Part shown: positions 11,945-21,030 of the stretch, piece by piece
Layout: each line of letters begins with the position of its first letter
Numbering within the stretch: position 1 is the first letter of the stretch
NCBI RefSeq assembly: GCF_900114185.1
Contig: NZ_FOSE01000005.1
Coordinates: 367,818-431,817 of the forward strand
DNA from: Cellulomonas sp. KH9
GTDB lineage: Bacteria; Actinomycetota; Actinomycetes; Actinomycetales; Cellulomonadaceae
Length of the DNA: 64,000 nucleotides
Direction: 5' to 3'
Notes under the pieces: model-generated
The model's database searches: none
What the model was told of the DNA's origin: nothing
The model's input: the letters and a program-made list of their open reading frames with translations, nothing else
Made by a program: the position numbers and the translations under genes

Positions 11945-13102
11945 ATGGGATGGATGGACGGCCTGCTGTGGCCCATCATGGTCGTGGTCGCGTGGCTCAT
12001 GGTCCGCTTCCACGACCTGCTGACCTGGGTGGGTCTCGACCCGGCCAGCGGCGCCGCGTGGGCGCTGTCCATCGTCGGTCTCGTGGTCGTGATGCGGATC
12101 CTGCTGATCCCGCTGTTCTTCAAGCAGATCAAGGCGTCGCGCGGCATGCAGCTGGTGCAGCCCGAGATGCAGGCGCTCCAGAAGAAGTACAAGGGCAAGA
12201 GCGACCCCGCGTCCCGCGAGGCCATGAGCCGCGAGATGATGGAGCTCTACAAGAAGCACGGGACCAACCCGTTCGCGTCCTGCCTGCCGATCCTGCTGCA
12301 GTCGCCCATCTTCTTCGCGCTCTTCAGGGTCCTGTTCGAGCTGCCGCGTCTCGCCGCCGGGACCTATGACCGCGCCGACAGCATCGGGCCGCTGACCCAG
12401 GAGCTCGCCGGGCAGGCCGAGGCGGCGACGATCTGGGGCGCTCCTCTGTCGGGCACGTTCCTGCAGGCCGACGGCAACTGGCACATCCAGGTGGTCACGG
12501 TCGTCCTCATCATCGCGATGTCGGTGACGACGTTCACCACGCAGCGTCAGCTGACGATGAAGAACATGCCGCCGGCGGCACTGCAGGGCCCCATGGCGCA
12601 GCAGCAGAAGATCCTGCTCTACATGCTGCCGCTGATCTTCGCGTTCTCCGGCGTCAACTTCCCGATCGGTGTGCTGATCTACTGGACCACCACGAACCTG
12701 TGGTCGATGGGCCAGCAGTTCTACACGATCCGCCGCATGCCGGCACCCGGCTCCGAGGCGGAGAAGGCGTACAAGGCGCGTCAGGCCAAGAAGGCGGCCG
12801 CCCGCGGCAAGGTCGTCGAGCCGGACGCCCCCAGCACGGTTGTGATCGAGGAGAAGCCGCGGGGTCAGCGCCCGCAGCCGAAGCGCAAGGACCGCGCGAA
12901 GGCGCGTCCCGTGCAGCCCGGGGAGCGCCCGTCCGACGAGACGACGCCCTACGGCACGCCGGAGGACACCGCGCCGTCCGAGGCGACCGCCGCCGACGCA
13001 CCGTCTCCGGCCGAGGATGCGCCGAGCACCACGTCGGCAGCGAAGAAGAAGAAGCGCAAGAGTTCGTCCTCCGGCCAGGCCGAGGGGCCCGCCGCGTCCT
13101 GA
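11945..13102 (+). CDS. yidC: Membrane protein insertase YidC
   Basis: Insertase/foldase for inner-membrane proteins, 385 aa. The ATG start at 11945 (MGWMDGLLWPIMVVVAWLMV) has AAGGAGC upstream. The five-TM YidC/Oxa1 core contains the hydrophilic-groove arginine region MRILLIPLFFKQIKASRGMQ, then the cytosolic coiled-coil loop (LQKKYKGKSDPASREAMSREM). PFASCLPILLQSPIFFALF is the TM3 region, and the later helices include LPLIFAFSGVNFPIGVLIYW. The C-terminal ~110 residues are charged and disordered, rich in K, P and E, ending in a lysine-rich run. Such a tail is common in actinobacterial YidC and may contact ribosomes (inference). Confidence 0.95.
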   Translation: MGWMDGLLWPIMVVVAWLMVRFHDLLTWVGLDPASGAAWALSIVGLVVVMRILLIPLFFKQIKASRGMQLVQPEMQALQKKYKGKSDPASREAMSREMMELYKKHGTNPFASCLPILLQSPIFFALFRVLFELPRLAAGTYDRADSIGPLTQELAGQAEAATIWGAPLSGTFLQADGNWHIQVVTVVLIIAMSVTTFTTQRQLTMKNMPPAALQGPMAQQQKILLYMLPLIFAFSGVNFPIGVLIYWTTTNLWSMGQQFYTIRRMPAPGSEAEKAYKARQAKKAAARGKVVEPDAPSTVVIEEKPRGQRPQPKRKDRAKARPVQPGERPSDETTPYGTPEDTAPSEATAADAPSPAEDAPSTTSAAKKKKRKSSSSGQAEGPAAS

Positions 13103-13161
13103 CCACCGCTCACCGGCCCGGTCGGGCCGCCGTGGGTGCGACATCCCTGAACGGAGAAGAG

Positions 13162-13674
13162 ATGGGTACTTCGGAGACGAGCACGGTGCAGGACGGCGAC
13201 CTCGTCACGCGTCTCGAGGAGGAGGGTGAGATCGCCGCCGACTACCTCGAGGAGTTCCTCGACATCGCGGACCTCGACGGCGACATCGACATCGACGTCG
13301 AGCACGGCCGTGCCGCGGTGGAGATCGTGGCGGAGGACGTGGCGGACGACTCGCTGCGCCGCCTGGTCGGCAAGGACGGTGAGGTGCTGGACGCGCTGCA
13401 GGAGCTGACGCGTCTCGCCGTGCAGACGAAGACGGGCGAGCGTTCCCGCCTCATGCTGGACATCGCCGGCTACCGGGCGGAGCGCAGGACCGCGCTCGTC
13501 GAGGTCGCGCGCGTGGCGATCGAGCGCGTGAAGGCCGACGGCACCCCGGTGACCCTCGACCCGATGAACCCGTTCGAGCGCAAGGTCGTGCACGACGCCG
13601 TGGCCGAGGCCGGGCTCGTGAGCGACTCCGAGGGTGTCGAGCCCGAGCGGCGTGTGGTGATCCACCCGGCCTGA
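13162..13674 (+). CDS. khpB: RNA-binding protein Jag/KhpB (KH + R3H domains)
   Basis: 170-aa protein. Residues ~20-110 form a KH-like domain with RRLVGKDGEVLDALQELTRLAV. An R3H domain follows (ERSRLMLDIAGYRAERR, then LDPMNPFERKVVHDAVAEAG). The start is ATG with GGAGAAGAG upstream. It lies directly downstream of yidC, the conserved SpoIIIJ-Jag pairing, and likely acts in RNA binding linked to cell elongation and membrane protein biogenesis. The N-terminal Jag_N domain of Firmicutes is missing, as usual in Actinobacteria. The operon ends in a hairpin 14 nt after the stop. Confidence 0.93.
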   Translation: MGTSETSTVQDGDLVTRLEEEGEIAADYLEEFLDIADLDGDIDIDVEHGRAAVEIVAEDVADDSLRRLVGKDGEVLDALQELTRLAVQTKTGERSRLMLDIAGYRAERRTALVEVARVAIERVKADGTPVTLDPMNPFERKVVHDAVAEAGLVSDSEGVEPERRVVIHPA

Positions 13675-13687
13675 CGCGTCGAGCTCA

Positions 13688-13723
13688 CGAAGGGGCGGGA
13701 GGCTGCGGCCTCCCGCCCCTTCG
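13688..13723 (+). terminator. Hairpin terminator after yidC-jag
   Basis: A perfect 16-bp stem (13688-13703 with 13708-13723) and a 4-nt loop TGCG. The arms contain GGGGCGGGAGGC and its complement. No clear U-run follows, as often in high-GC actinobacteria. Confidence 0.85.
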
Positions 13724-14079
13724 TCGTCCGTGGTTGATGGTGCCGGGGGAGTGCTGAACGGTGCGCTGACCGTGCTGGAATGCGCTCTGACCGTGCTGAT
13801 CGCGCCGGCCGTCCGCCGGGGCGCGCCCGCGGCACAGCCCTGGGTGGCCGTCTCGGACCGTGGCGTACCGGCCAGGGTGGCCGCGGCCACGCAGTGTGAC
13901 CGCGCGGATGCGCTCTGCTGCGCTGTACGTGTGGCGTCAGGCTGTCGCGGCGAGCGGCGAGCAGCGAGGTGGAGAGGTGCGTCCGGCCGCCTGGCGGAGG
14001 CGTGCGGGGATGACCGTGCCTTCAGCAGACGGCCGGAGCGCGCCGCGCCATGACGCGCTGTCAGGGCCCGGCGCGCGGG

Positions 14080-14093
14080 GTTTCACGTGGAAC
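14080..14093. other. parS: parS site
   Basis: GTTTCACGTGGAAC, an exact match to the ParB-binding consensus GTTYCACGTGRAAC. It is the first site after the jag terminator. Confidence 0.85.
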
Positions 14094-14137
14094 GACTCCT
14101 ACGCACCAGGCCGGTGGGTGTCGGCGTCTGGACTGTT

Positions 14138-14151
14138 GCTCCACGTGGAAC
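14138..14151. other. parS: parS-like site (one mismatch)
   Basis: GCTCCACGTGGAAC differs from the consensus only at base 2. It starts 58 bp after the site at 14080. Confidence 0.6.
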
Positions 14152-14293
14152 GAGTACCAGAAGCCCTCCGTGCGCCGCCGAGGATTGAGCGGCAGTGCCC
14201 GCGCTCGGGCCGCGGTGGGGGTTCCGGGGTCGGCGTCGAGCGTGGCGCCGGCACGGGGCCGGATCTGGTGCGGGCGCCCGCGGCGGCGCGGTT

Positions 14294-14461
14294 GTTCCAC
14301 GTGGAACCGTCTGGCAGACGCCTGTTTGACGGGGAACCGTCTGGGGACGAGATGTTCCACGTGGAACCGGCCAGCAGACGGCTGTTCGACGTGGAACCGT
14401 CCTGTAGACGCGCTGCTCCACCTGGGTACTGCCCGGGAGGACGTACGGTTCCACGTGCACC
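14294..14461. repeat. parS: Tandem array of parS sites with ~30-bp period
   Basis: Successive parS cores begin at 14294 (GTTCCACGTGGAAC, exact), 14324 (GTTTGACGGGGAAC, two mismatches), 14354 (exact) and 14384 (GTTCGACGTGGAAC, one mismatch). A strongly decayed unit follows near 14415 (GCTCCACCTGG), and another begins at 14448 (GTTCCACGTGCACC, two mismatches). The linkers also resemble one another (CCGTCTGGCAGACGCCT, CCGTCTGGGGACGAGAT, CCGGCCAGCAGACGGCT), so the whole ~30-bp unit has been duplicated, not only the core. The first three spacings are exactly 30 bp, about three helical turns. Confidence 0.85.
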
Positions 14462-14592
14462 AGCGGATCCACCGACCTCACCTTGGACTCGACCGACCCG
14501 GTAGCGGGCTCGCGACGCTACGCCCAGGGCGCCCACGTGTCGCAGGCGCGTTCGACGGGTCCGGTAGGCGGCGTCGGCCGGGTGCCGTGACC

Positions 14593-14606
14593 GTTTCACG
14601 TGGAAC
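14593..14606. other. parS: parS site
   Basis: GTTTCACGTGGAAC, an exact consensus match followed by A. It lies about 130 bp beyond the tandem array. Confidence 0.85.
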
Positions 14607-15758
14607 AGGACCGATGGCGCGGAGGTGAAGGGGCGGCCCGCGTCGCCAACGGCGCTGATCGCTCGACCCAGCCGGTCGGCAAGGAGGCCGCGCTGTCCGA
14701 CTCAACGACGTGCCCGTGGGCTCCCGACCGTTGGGCGCCTGCTGACCGAGCACGTCGGTCGGCGGGGATCGAGCGACCCGGATGGTGGCCATACCGCGCT
14801 CCATACCCACCCTGCCGCGCGGACGCCGAGCCGACGCCGGGCCCGGTGCACCCGGCGACGCGGCGGGCGAGTCCCTTTGGCGACGTGGTGCTTGCCCTGC
14901 GATGGCCCCGGTCGGAGCTGCGCCGCCCGGGAGTACCGGCTCCTCACCGCCGTTGCGTCCGACCGGGCCTGAGTGGGCACTCTGTGGTGGCCGAACCGAA
15001 AGTGCTCCGGAGGGAGACGTTCTCATGTGGGCGTCGCTTGGGCGCACAGGGGCCGAAGATGTCGCGCGGCCTCGGTGTGCATCGGACGAGGTAGGCGCGG
15101 CGGTCCGCGACCGTTGCCGCACGGCGAGACCAGGATGTGCGGGGCGCGTGGTCGGCCGGGGGTTGTGCTCGCACGACCCTGGCATGCCGACAACCTGACT
15201 GGCTCTGCGGCGGTGACGGAACGTTCACAGAGTGCTCGACGCGCGATGGACCGCCGCCTGTGTCAGCGCGTGTGGCACCGAGGGGTGCTGCGGGGTGCAT
15301 GGCTCGGGTTCCGGTCTTCCCCCCCCCGGGGGGGCGCGCGGTACGTGCCATGACGGTCCATGCGGAGGCGGTCCGCCGCGGGGGGCCGCCGCGCCCTTCG
15401 CAGCCGCTGTGCGGGCGTTCTCGGGTTCCCCGGCCCGCAGGGCGGAAGCTCGAAGAAGCGACGGAAGGCAGGTCGGGTCCGCGTGGGCATTCACGCCCCG
15501 CATACCGCCGACAGTTCCGCACGACTGCACCCCGCCGACGGCTCCGATCACCGTCCACGCGTCCGACGGTACGTGCGGCGGCACTGAGCACATCGCCGCG
15601 GGCAATGCCGTCGGCGCCGGAGGCGCCCTTGCACGGTCGACGCCGTACAGGCGCGGGCGTACGACGTGCCGTGCTGGACGAGCTCCTTCGCTCGGTACCG
15701 TTCCAGGGCTCGTAGGCCCGTCCCCGACCCAGGGCTCGCAGTGGACGTCTTCTGCGGT

Positions 15759-15772
15759 GTTCCACGTGAAAC
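15759..15772. other. parS: parS site
   Basis: GTTCCACGTGAAAC within TGTTCCACGTGAAACA, a full 16-bp match including both outer bases. Confidence 0.88.
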
Positions 15773-16602
15773 AGACAGGCTGCGGTTCAGGGGGCGCCGA
15801 AGGGCTCCCGGCCGCCGAGAGCTTCTCTCACCGTGGCGAGCAGCTCGGCGCTGGCGGATCGGTCTGTTGATCTGTCCCGGGTGGGCAGTGCGGGGCGGGC
15901 TCGCCAACGGGAGAGGAGGCCAGCGCAGGGGTTGCTCGGGTGGTGGGTCGCGCGCGACGCGGTGCGTCCTCCCCGGGGCCGTGCCTCGGGCAGGGGAGTG
16001 GGGCGCGACTGCGGCAGGCCGGGGACCCTCCGCTGGCCGCCTGCCGGGCCGCGTGTCTGAGTACTGCAGAGAAGGACCGGCCGGACCTCGCGAGAACGCG
16101 GCGTGTGTGCCACCGCCGGCATGGACGACGGCCGGCGGAGCCGAGACTGAACAGGACCGGGTCTGACGCCTGGGCCGGGGGTCGGCCGGACGGTGTGCCG
16201 TCGGTGTCGTCGGTGCGCTCGGATTCCTGGCGGTGGTCGCTCTCTGAGGGTGGGTGCTCTGTGCCTGGGGCAGGCCGCGGCGCTGTGACCTGCAATGAGT
16301 CGTGCGGACCTCACCGCCGTGGGCGGGCAGTTCCCCGGTCGCGGGCAACCAATCTCCACGGCCTCATCCGCCAGCGGGTGCGCCAGGGCAGCTCCTCGGT
16401 TGCGGGGACCAATGTGCCCCTTGACCGGACCGTGAGGTGCGCCCATGCCGCGGCGAGGGGCGGCGTCTCCGTACCTCGCGGTCAACGATGGGTCCCGTGC
16501 ACCGGGGTGTGTCGTGGAGATATCCCTCCCCACGGGCTTCCGGCCTGAGGACGCGTGGGCTGGATCCGAGGAGAGCAGGCGCACGACTGTCGCGCAGCCG
16601 AC

Positions 16603-16616
16603 GTTCCACGTGAAAC
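16603..16616. other. parS: parS site
   Basis: GTTCCACGTGAAAC, exact consensus match. Confidence 0.86.
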
Positions 16617-16724
16617 CCAGGCCCAAGGAGTGGGGGCTGCGTCGGTCCTGCCCAGCCACCGGCTCGGGGCTCGCTGGCCTGCACGGTCCAGGACGGACGG
16701 ATGCGCAGGACGCCTGCGTCGGCG

Positions 16725-16738
16725 GTTCCACGTGAAAC
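16725..16738. other. parS: parS site
   Basis: GTTCCACGTGAAAC, an exact consensus match 122 bp from the site at 16603. Confidence 0.86.
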
Positions 16739-18051
16739 GGGAGCGGTCCGAACAGCAGAGAGCAGCCCCGGCGTTCGCGGCGACCGGTTCGTCGTTGAAT
16801 GCCTGCGCGGTCCCGGCCGGCGTGCGCGGAGCCGCCGGCCGCGCCCGCTCCGTCGATGACACGGGACGGGCAGCAACTGGCCGCACGTGCCCGTCATGCG
16901 TCGGTCGGGGGCGCCGGTGCGGAGGTCCGAGGTCGGTCGGGGTATCGGACTCGGAGCGGGATGACCGGGACGCGTCGAACTTGCCGAGGCGGACGGGCCG
17001 GGGAGGGGCGGGGACCGGGCAGAGAAGGCGGGAGAGGGCCGGCTCGGGTATCGCGGGCCGGGCCGGGTCGGTTGGGGCCGGCCCAGGGCGGGCAGGGTGA
17101 GGAGACGGACGGGCGGGCAAGGCGGGACCGACTGGGGCGAGCAGGGGGAGGACACGGACGGGCGGGTTGTGCGACGACGCAGCCCGGGCGGGTAGGAGGA
17201 GGACGGGCTTGCACGAGTGGCGCGACCACGGGTTCGCCGGCCGCAGCGCATGTGCGCGGCGCGCGAGCGGCGCAAGGGCGGCGACGTAGGTGTCGAGCGA
17301 AGCGCTACCTGCGTCGCCCGGTGGGACGAGGCCGGCGTGGGCGGACCGCCCACGCGGCCCGCCGGTGCCGGGCACGCCGGACGGTGGGGCGGAGACCGGA
17401 CGCGTGGATGCGGCACGGGCGGACCAGGGCGCGGACGGACGGGGAGGCCCGGCCTGCGGGCCGACTCGAGCCACGACACCGGCCCGGCGATGTACCGCGG
17501 GCACGGTTGCCGTCGCCGTGATGTCAATGGCGGGCGGCGGGGTGTCGCCGCGGTCTGCGGGCCCGCGCACTGCGACCCGCAGGGATCTGCGGCGGTGGCC
17601 CGGCGTCATGGCCACGGGGCGAGGCATGGCCGGCACCCGTAGGGCACAGCGCTGGCGCAGGGCACGTGGATGCACCACTAACCCCGGGCGGGTCTCGCCG
17701 GTCACGCGGAAGACCGAGCGCAGACCGTACGCGGCACGCGACTCGGGAGGTCTGGGCAGAAGCGAAGGAGCGGGGCCCTGACCAGGGAGTTCGTCCCGGA
17801 GCGAGGCACTCCGGGCAGCGCGTCGGCAGGCGTTGCACCGGGGGAGAGCCCGCGGCGAAGGGGCACGACGGGTGGCACTGACGAGCGCAAGGATCCCTTC
17901 GACCGACGCGGTCGGGCGGACAGGTGTCGTCCACTCCGATCCGGTGTGCACCGGACGGAGAGGCAGCGGCCGTGCGGGTGCCCGGCGGGGTAGCGTAGGC
18001 CCGCGATGACGAGGCTGTTCCCGAGGGGGCTCTCACGTCGCGACGATGTTC

Positions 18052-18065
18052 GTTTCACGTGGAAC
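18052..18065. other. parS: parS site in the rsmG leader
   Basis: GTTTCACGTGGAAC, exact match. It lies 13-26 bp before the chosen rsmG GTG codon, immediately before the ribosome site AGGAGCG, so ParB bound here could affect rsmG-parAB transcription. Confidence 0.86.
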
Positions 18066-18077
18066 AGGAGCGACCGG

Positions 18078-18764
18078 GTGCCAGACGAAACGGGCGCTGA
18101 CGCAGGCAGCGAGCTGCTCGCCGACCCGTGGGACGGTGACCGGCGACTTCCTGAGTTCTTCGGCGACGCCTGGCCCGCGGTCGAGGCGTTCCACGCCTAC
18201 CTGACGGAGGAGGGGGAGCTGCGCGGCCTGCTCGGGCCGCGGGAGCTCCCGCGACTCTGGGAGCGGCACCTGCTCAACTCCGCAGCGGTCGTCCCGTTCC
18301 TTCCCCAGTCCGGCCTCGTGGTCGACATCGGCTCCGGCGCGGGCCTGCCGGGCATCGTCGTTGCGGCGATGCGGCCGCAGGCTCACGTGATGCTCGTCGA
18401 GCCGATGGAACGCCGGGTCACCTGGCTCCTGGACGTCGTCGAGCGCACCGGGCTCACCAACGTCGAGGTGCGACGAGCGCGGGCGCAGGAGCTGGACGGC
18501 GCCGTCGAGGCGGACGCAGTGACGGCACGCGCCGTCGCATCGCTCGACAAGCTGTACCGGTGGACCGTGCCCCTGGTGAGGGTCGGCGGTCACATCGTCG
18601 CCATGAAGGGTGCCCGCGCCGGGGACGAGCTCGCCGAGGCGGCGCCGGTGATGCGGAAGCTGGGCCTGACGGACGGCGAGGTGCACGAGGCAAGCACGAT
18701 CGCCGGCACCGAACCGACGCGGATCGTGACGGCAGTACGAGGAAGGGGTCCGCGTGTTCGGTAG
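18078..18764 (+). CDS. rsmG: 16S rRNA (guanine-527-N7)-methyltransferase RsmG
   Basis: SAM-dependent methyltransferase (GidB) that modifies G527 of 16S rRNA; its loss gives low-level streptomycin resistance in other bacteria. 228 aa from the GTG at 18078 (VPDETGADAG), preceded by AGGAG eight bases away. Upstream in-frame starts would translate through the parS site. Motif I is VVDIGSGAGLPGIVVA; the substrate region is LPRLWERHLLNSAAV; motif II is VMLVEPMERRVTWL; then VTARAVASLDKLYRW. It stands directly before parA with an 11-nt overlap, in the conserved rsmG-parA-parB order. Confidence 0.95.
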   Translation: MPDETGADAGSELLADPWDGDRRLPEFFGDAWPAVEAFHAYLTEEGELRGLLGPRELPRLWERHLLNSAAVVPFLPQSGLVVDIGSGAGLPGIVVAAMRPQAHVMLVEPMERRVTWLLDVVERTGLTNVEVRRARAQELDGAVEADAVTARAVASLDKLYRWTVPLVRVGGHIVAMKGARAGDELAEAAPVMRKLGLTDGEVHEASTIAGTEPTRIVTAVRGRGPRVR

Positions 18765-21030
18765 GAAGAAGCGCCGCGAGGAGCGGGAGGCTGCCGAGCG
18801 CGCGGCCGCCGCGCTGTCGCAGGCCACGACGAACGCGATCCCTGACCCCGTGCGTGACGCGGGCACCTCCCCTCGCGGCACGATGGGCGTCGCGGTACCC
18901 CCCGACGTCGCGCACATGTCCGGAGGCCCGTCCCAGCCGGACGGAGTGCGGAACGGCGGAACCGGTGAGCCCTGGCGTGCGGCGCCTGCCGCCGGCCGCG
19001 GTCTGGCGGAACGTGACGGCGCTGGTCAGGGCCCGGTCGAGCCCGCCGGGACGACCGACGCCGCGACCGTCCCGGCCACGGGCACCGACGCCGGCTCGAC
19101 CGACGGCGACCCGCGACCGGGGGAGCGCGCGGCAATCCGTGATGGCGCACCCCGGTGGACGCCCGCGGACCTCACGAGTGCCGCGCCCTCTCCGGCTACC
19201 GCAGCCGTGACTCCGACGGTGCTCTCGGCTACCGCAGCCGTGACTCCGACGGCACCCTCTGCGGCTACCGCAGCCGTGTCTCCGACGGCACCCTCGGCTC
19301 CCGCCGGTCAGGGCCTCCCGGGCGTTGCGCCGTCGACGGCGAAGCCCGAGGGAGCGCCGGCCCAGGCGCCGGCCAGCCCCGCCGCCGCTGGCGATCCCGT
19401 TTCACGTGAAACCGCCGCCCCTGACCACAGTGCGCGGGCCGATCAGGCATTCTCAGCGACCGACGTTGCTGTTCCACGTGAAACCAGCGCGTCGACCGCC
19501 TCCGCGGCTGCGGCGCCTCGCGCGGTCACCGCCGATCTCGGCAGCGCGAACGGCGCCGCCGGCACGGAGCTCGCAGCCGCCAGCGACGGCGCCGGCGCGC
19601 ACGAGGTTTCACGTGGAACCACCGGCTCGGCCGCACCCGGGGACGAGATCCGGACGCGCCGACAGGGCCGCCCGCAGCCGCTCTCCGTGGCGGACATGGG
19701 TGCTGCTTACCCCTGGCAGGAGAACGCGGGCACCCCGGAGGAGTCCGCCGCGGCGACCAGTCCCGGAGCGAGCGCGGCGACCGACGGCGCACGCCCGGCT
19801 GAGGGGTCCGAGTCGGAGGATGGACCGGGGAACGCGCAGTCGGCCGCTTCGCCGATCGTCACCCCGGGCGCTGTGGCGTCCGGTGACGAGACTCCCGCAG
19901 CCCCGCCGCGCGAGACGCTGACCAGCACTGATGCCGCTCCCGCGGTGCAGGATGACGAAAGAGGAACCGTGGCAGACCTTCCGGCGCGCGGCAGCGTGAC
20001 CGACCTCGACGAGCGCCCCGGGCGCAGTGACGGCACCGACCCGGAGGAGGCGCGGCGCGCGGCGCTGGTCGACAGCCTGCCGCGCCCGTCGGCGGACACG
20101 CCGCTGCTGGCCGAGCTGCAGCTCGACGCCCGTCGGCGTATCGAGCTCAAGGGCCGCAAGTTCCCCCGGCCCGAGCGGACCCGCGTGATCACCGTCGCCA
20201 ACCAGAAGGGCGGCGTCGGCAAGACGACGACCACGGTGAACCTCGCGGCCGCGTTGGCCCAGGCCGGGCTTCAGGTCCTCGTCCTGGACAACGATCCGCA
20301 GGGCAACGCGTCCACGGCCCTCGGCATCGACCACCGTGCCGGCACGCCCTCGATCTACGAGGTCCTCGTGGACGGCGCGCCCATGCACGAGGCCGTGCAG
20401 GAGAGCCCGGACGTCCCCGGTCTCTGGTGCCTGCCCGCGACCATCGACCTGTCCGGCGCCGAGATCGAGCTGGTCTCGATGGTCGCGCGCGAGACCCGGC
20501 TGCGCACGGCGCTCGACGCCTACCTCGACTGGCGCACGACGCAGGGTCTCGAGCAGATCGACTACGTCTTCGTGGACTGCCCGCCGAGCCTCGGTCTGCT
20601 CACGATCAACGCGTTCGTCGTGGCACGCGAGGTGCTCATCCCGATCCAGTGCGAGTACTACGCGCTCGAAGGGCTGTCCCAGCTGCTGAAGACGATCGAG
20701 CTGATCCAGGCGCACCTCAACCCGCATCTCTCGGTCTCGACGATCCTGCTGACCATGTACGACGCACGGACCAACCTCGCCCAGCAGGTGGCCGAGGAGG
20801 TCCGCACCCACTTCCCGGAGCGCACCCTGCGCACGACCGTGCCGCGCTCCGTGCGCATCTCGGAGGCGCCGAGCTACGGGCAGACCGTCATGACGTACGA
20901 CGGCGGCTCCTCCGGGGCGCTCGCCTACCTCGAGGCCGCACGTGAGCTCGCTGAGCGCGCCGCGCCTGGGGCCGCTCGCAACGACATCCCCGCCGGTGTG
21001 CCGGCCGGGTCCGCACAGGAGGATCAGTGA
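18754..21030 (+). CDS. parA: Chromosome-partitioning ATPase ParA with an unusually long N-terminal extension
   Basis: Walker-type ATPase that moves ParB-parS complexes. The ParA fold occupies only the last ~290 residues of 758: deviant Walker [50 protein letters not shown] and the C-terminal [15 protein letters not shown]. The first ~405 residues are alanine/threonine/proline-rich and likely disordered, with a repeated TAAVTPTxxS unit at about residues 150-185. Two starts are credible. GTG 18754 ([10 protein letters not shown]) follows GAGGAAGGGG and overlaps rsmG. GTG 19969 ([14 protein letters not shown]) follows GAAAGAGGAACC and gives a normal 353-aa ParA. Three exact parS sites lie inside the extension. 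Function is certain; the true start is open. Confidence 0.9.
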   Translation: MFGRKKRREEREAAERAAAALSQATTNAIPDPVRDAGTSPRGTMGVAVPPDVAHMSGGPSQPDGVRNGGTGEPWRAAPAAGRGLAERDGAGQGPVEPAGTTDAATVPATGTDAGSTDGDPRPGERAAIRDGAPRWTPADLTSAAPSPATAAVTPTVLSATAAVTPTAPSAATAAVSPTAPSAPAGQGLPGVAPSTAKPEGAPAQAPASPAAAGDPVSRETAAPDHSARADQAFSATDVAVPRETSASTASAAAAPRAVTADLGSANGAAGTELAAASDGAGAHEVSRGTTGSAAPGDEIRTRRQGRPQPLSVADMGAAYPWQENAGTPEESAAATSPGASAATDGARPAEGSESEDGPGNAQSAASPIVTPGAVASGDETPAAPPRETLTSTDAAPAVQDDERGTVADLPARGSVTDLDERPGRSDGTDPEEARRAALVDSLPRPSADTPLLAELQLDARRRIELKGRKFPRPERTRVITVANQKGGVGKTTTTVNLAAALAQAGLQVLVLDNDPQGNASTALGIDHRAGTPSIYEVLVDGAPMHEAVQESPDVPGLWCLPATIDLSGAEIELVSMVARETRLRTALDAYLDWRTTQGLEQIDYVFVDCPPSLGLLTINAFVVAREVLIPIQCEYYALEGLSQLLKTIELIQAHLNPHLSVSTILLTMYDARTNLAQQVAEEVRTHFPERTLRTTVPRSVRISEAPSYGQTVMTYDGGSSGALAYLEAARELAERAAPGAARNDIPAGVPAGSAQEDQ
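19399..19412. other. parS: parS site inside the parA reading frame
   Basis: GTTTCACGTGAAAC, a fully palindromic match to the B. subtilis-type core. In the long parA frame it reads VSRET. Confidence 0.88.
19471..19484. other. parS: parS site inside the parA reading frame
   Basis: GTTCCACGTGAAAC, exact match; reads VPRET in the long parA frame. It starts 72 bp after the previous site, a multiple of three. Confidence 0.87.
19606..19619. other. parS: parS site inside the parA reading frame
   Basis: GTTTCACGTGGAAC, exact match; reads VSRGT in the long parA frame. It starts 135 bp after the site at 19471, again a multiple of three, and about 350 bp before the alternative parA start. Confidence 0.87.

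Larger units (their letters stand above)
13724..18077. other. Gene-poor 4.3-kb centromere-like region carrying parS sites
   Basis: Between the jag terminator and rsmG I find no reading frame with family resemblance, steady codon use or a good ribosome site, although several frames stay open because of the high GC. The region holds eight exact matches to GTTYCACGTGRAAC (14080, 14294, 14354, 14593, 15759, 16603, 16725, 18052) and several decayed ones. It also contains a C9G7 tract at 15319-15334 and a strongly G-biased stretch at about 16920-17200. In most actinobacteria jag and rsmG are nearly adjacent, so this is an insertion or expansion. It may be the main ParB loading zone; that is inference from the sites. 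Confidence 0.7.

Noticed and set aside
14415..14429. GCTCCACCTGGGTAC as a parS site
   Set aside because: Five or more mismatches; mentioned only as a decayed member of the tandem unit.
13730..17951. Many open frames of 60-490 codons on both strands in the parS zone
   Set aside because: None has a recognisable domain, steady codon use or a good start signal, and several would translate parS sites in random frames.
18754..19968. A separate gene upstream of parA ending before 19969
   Set aside because: No stop codon separates it from parA, so it is treated as an N-terminal extension with an alternative downstream start.
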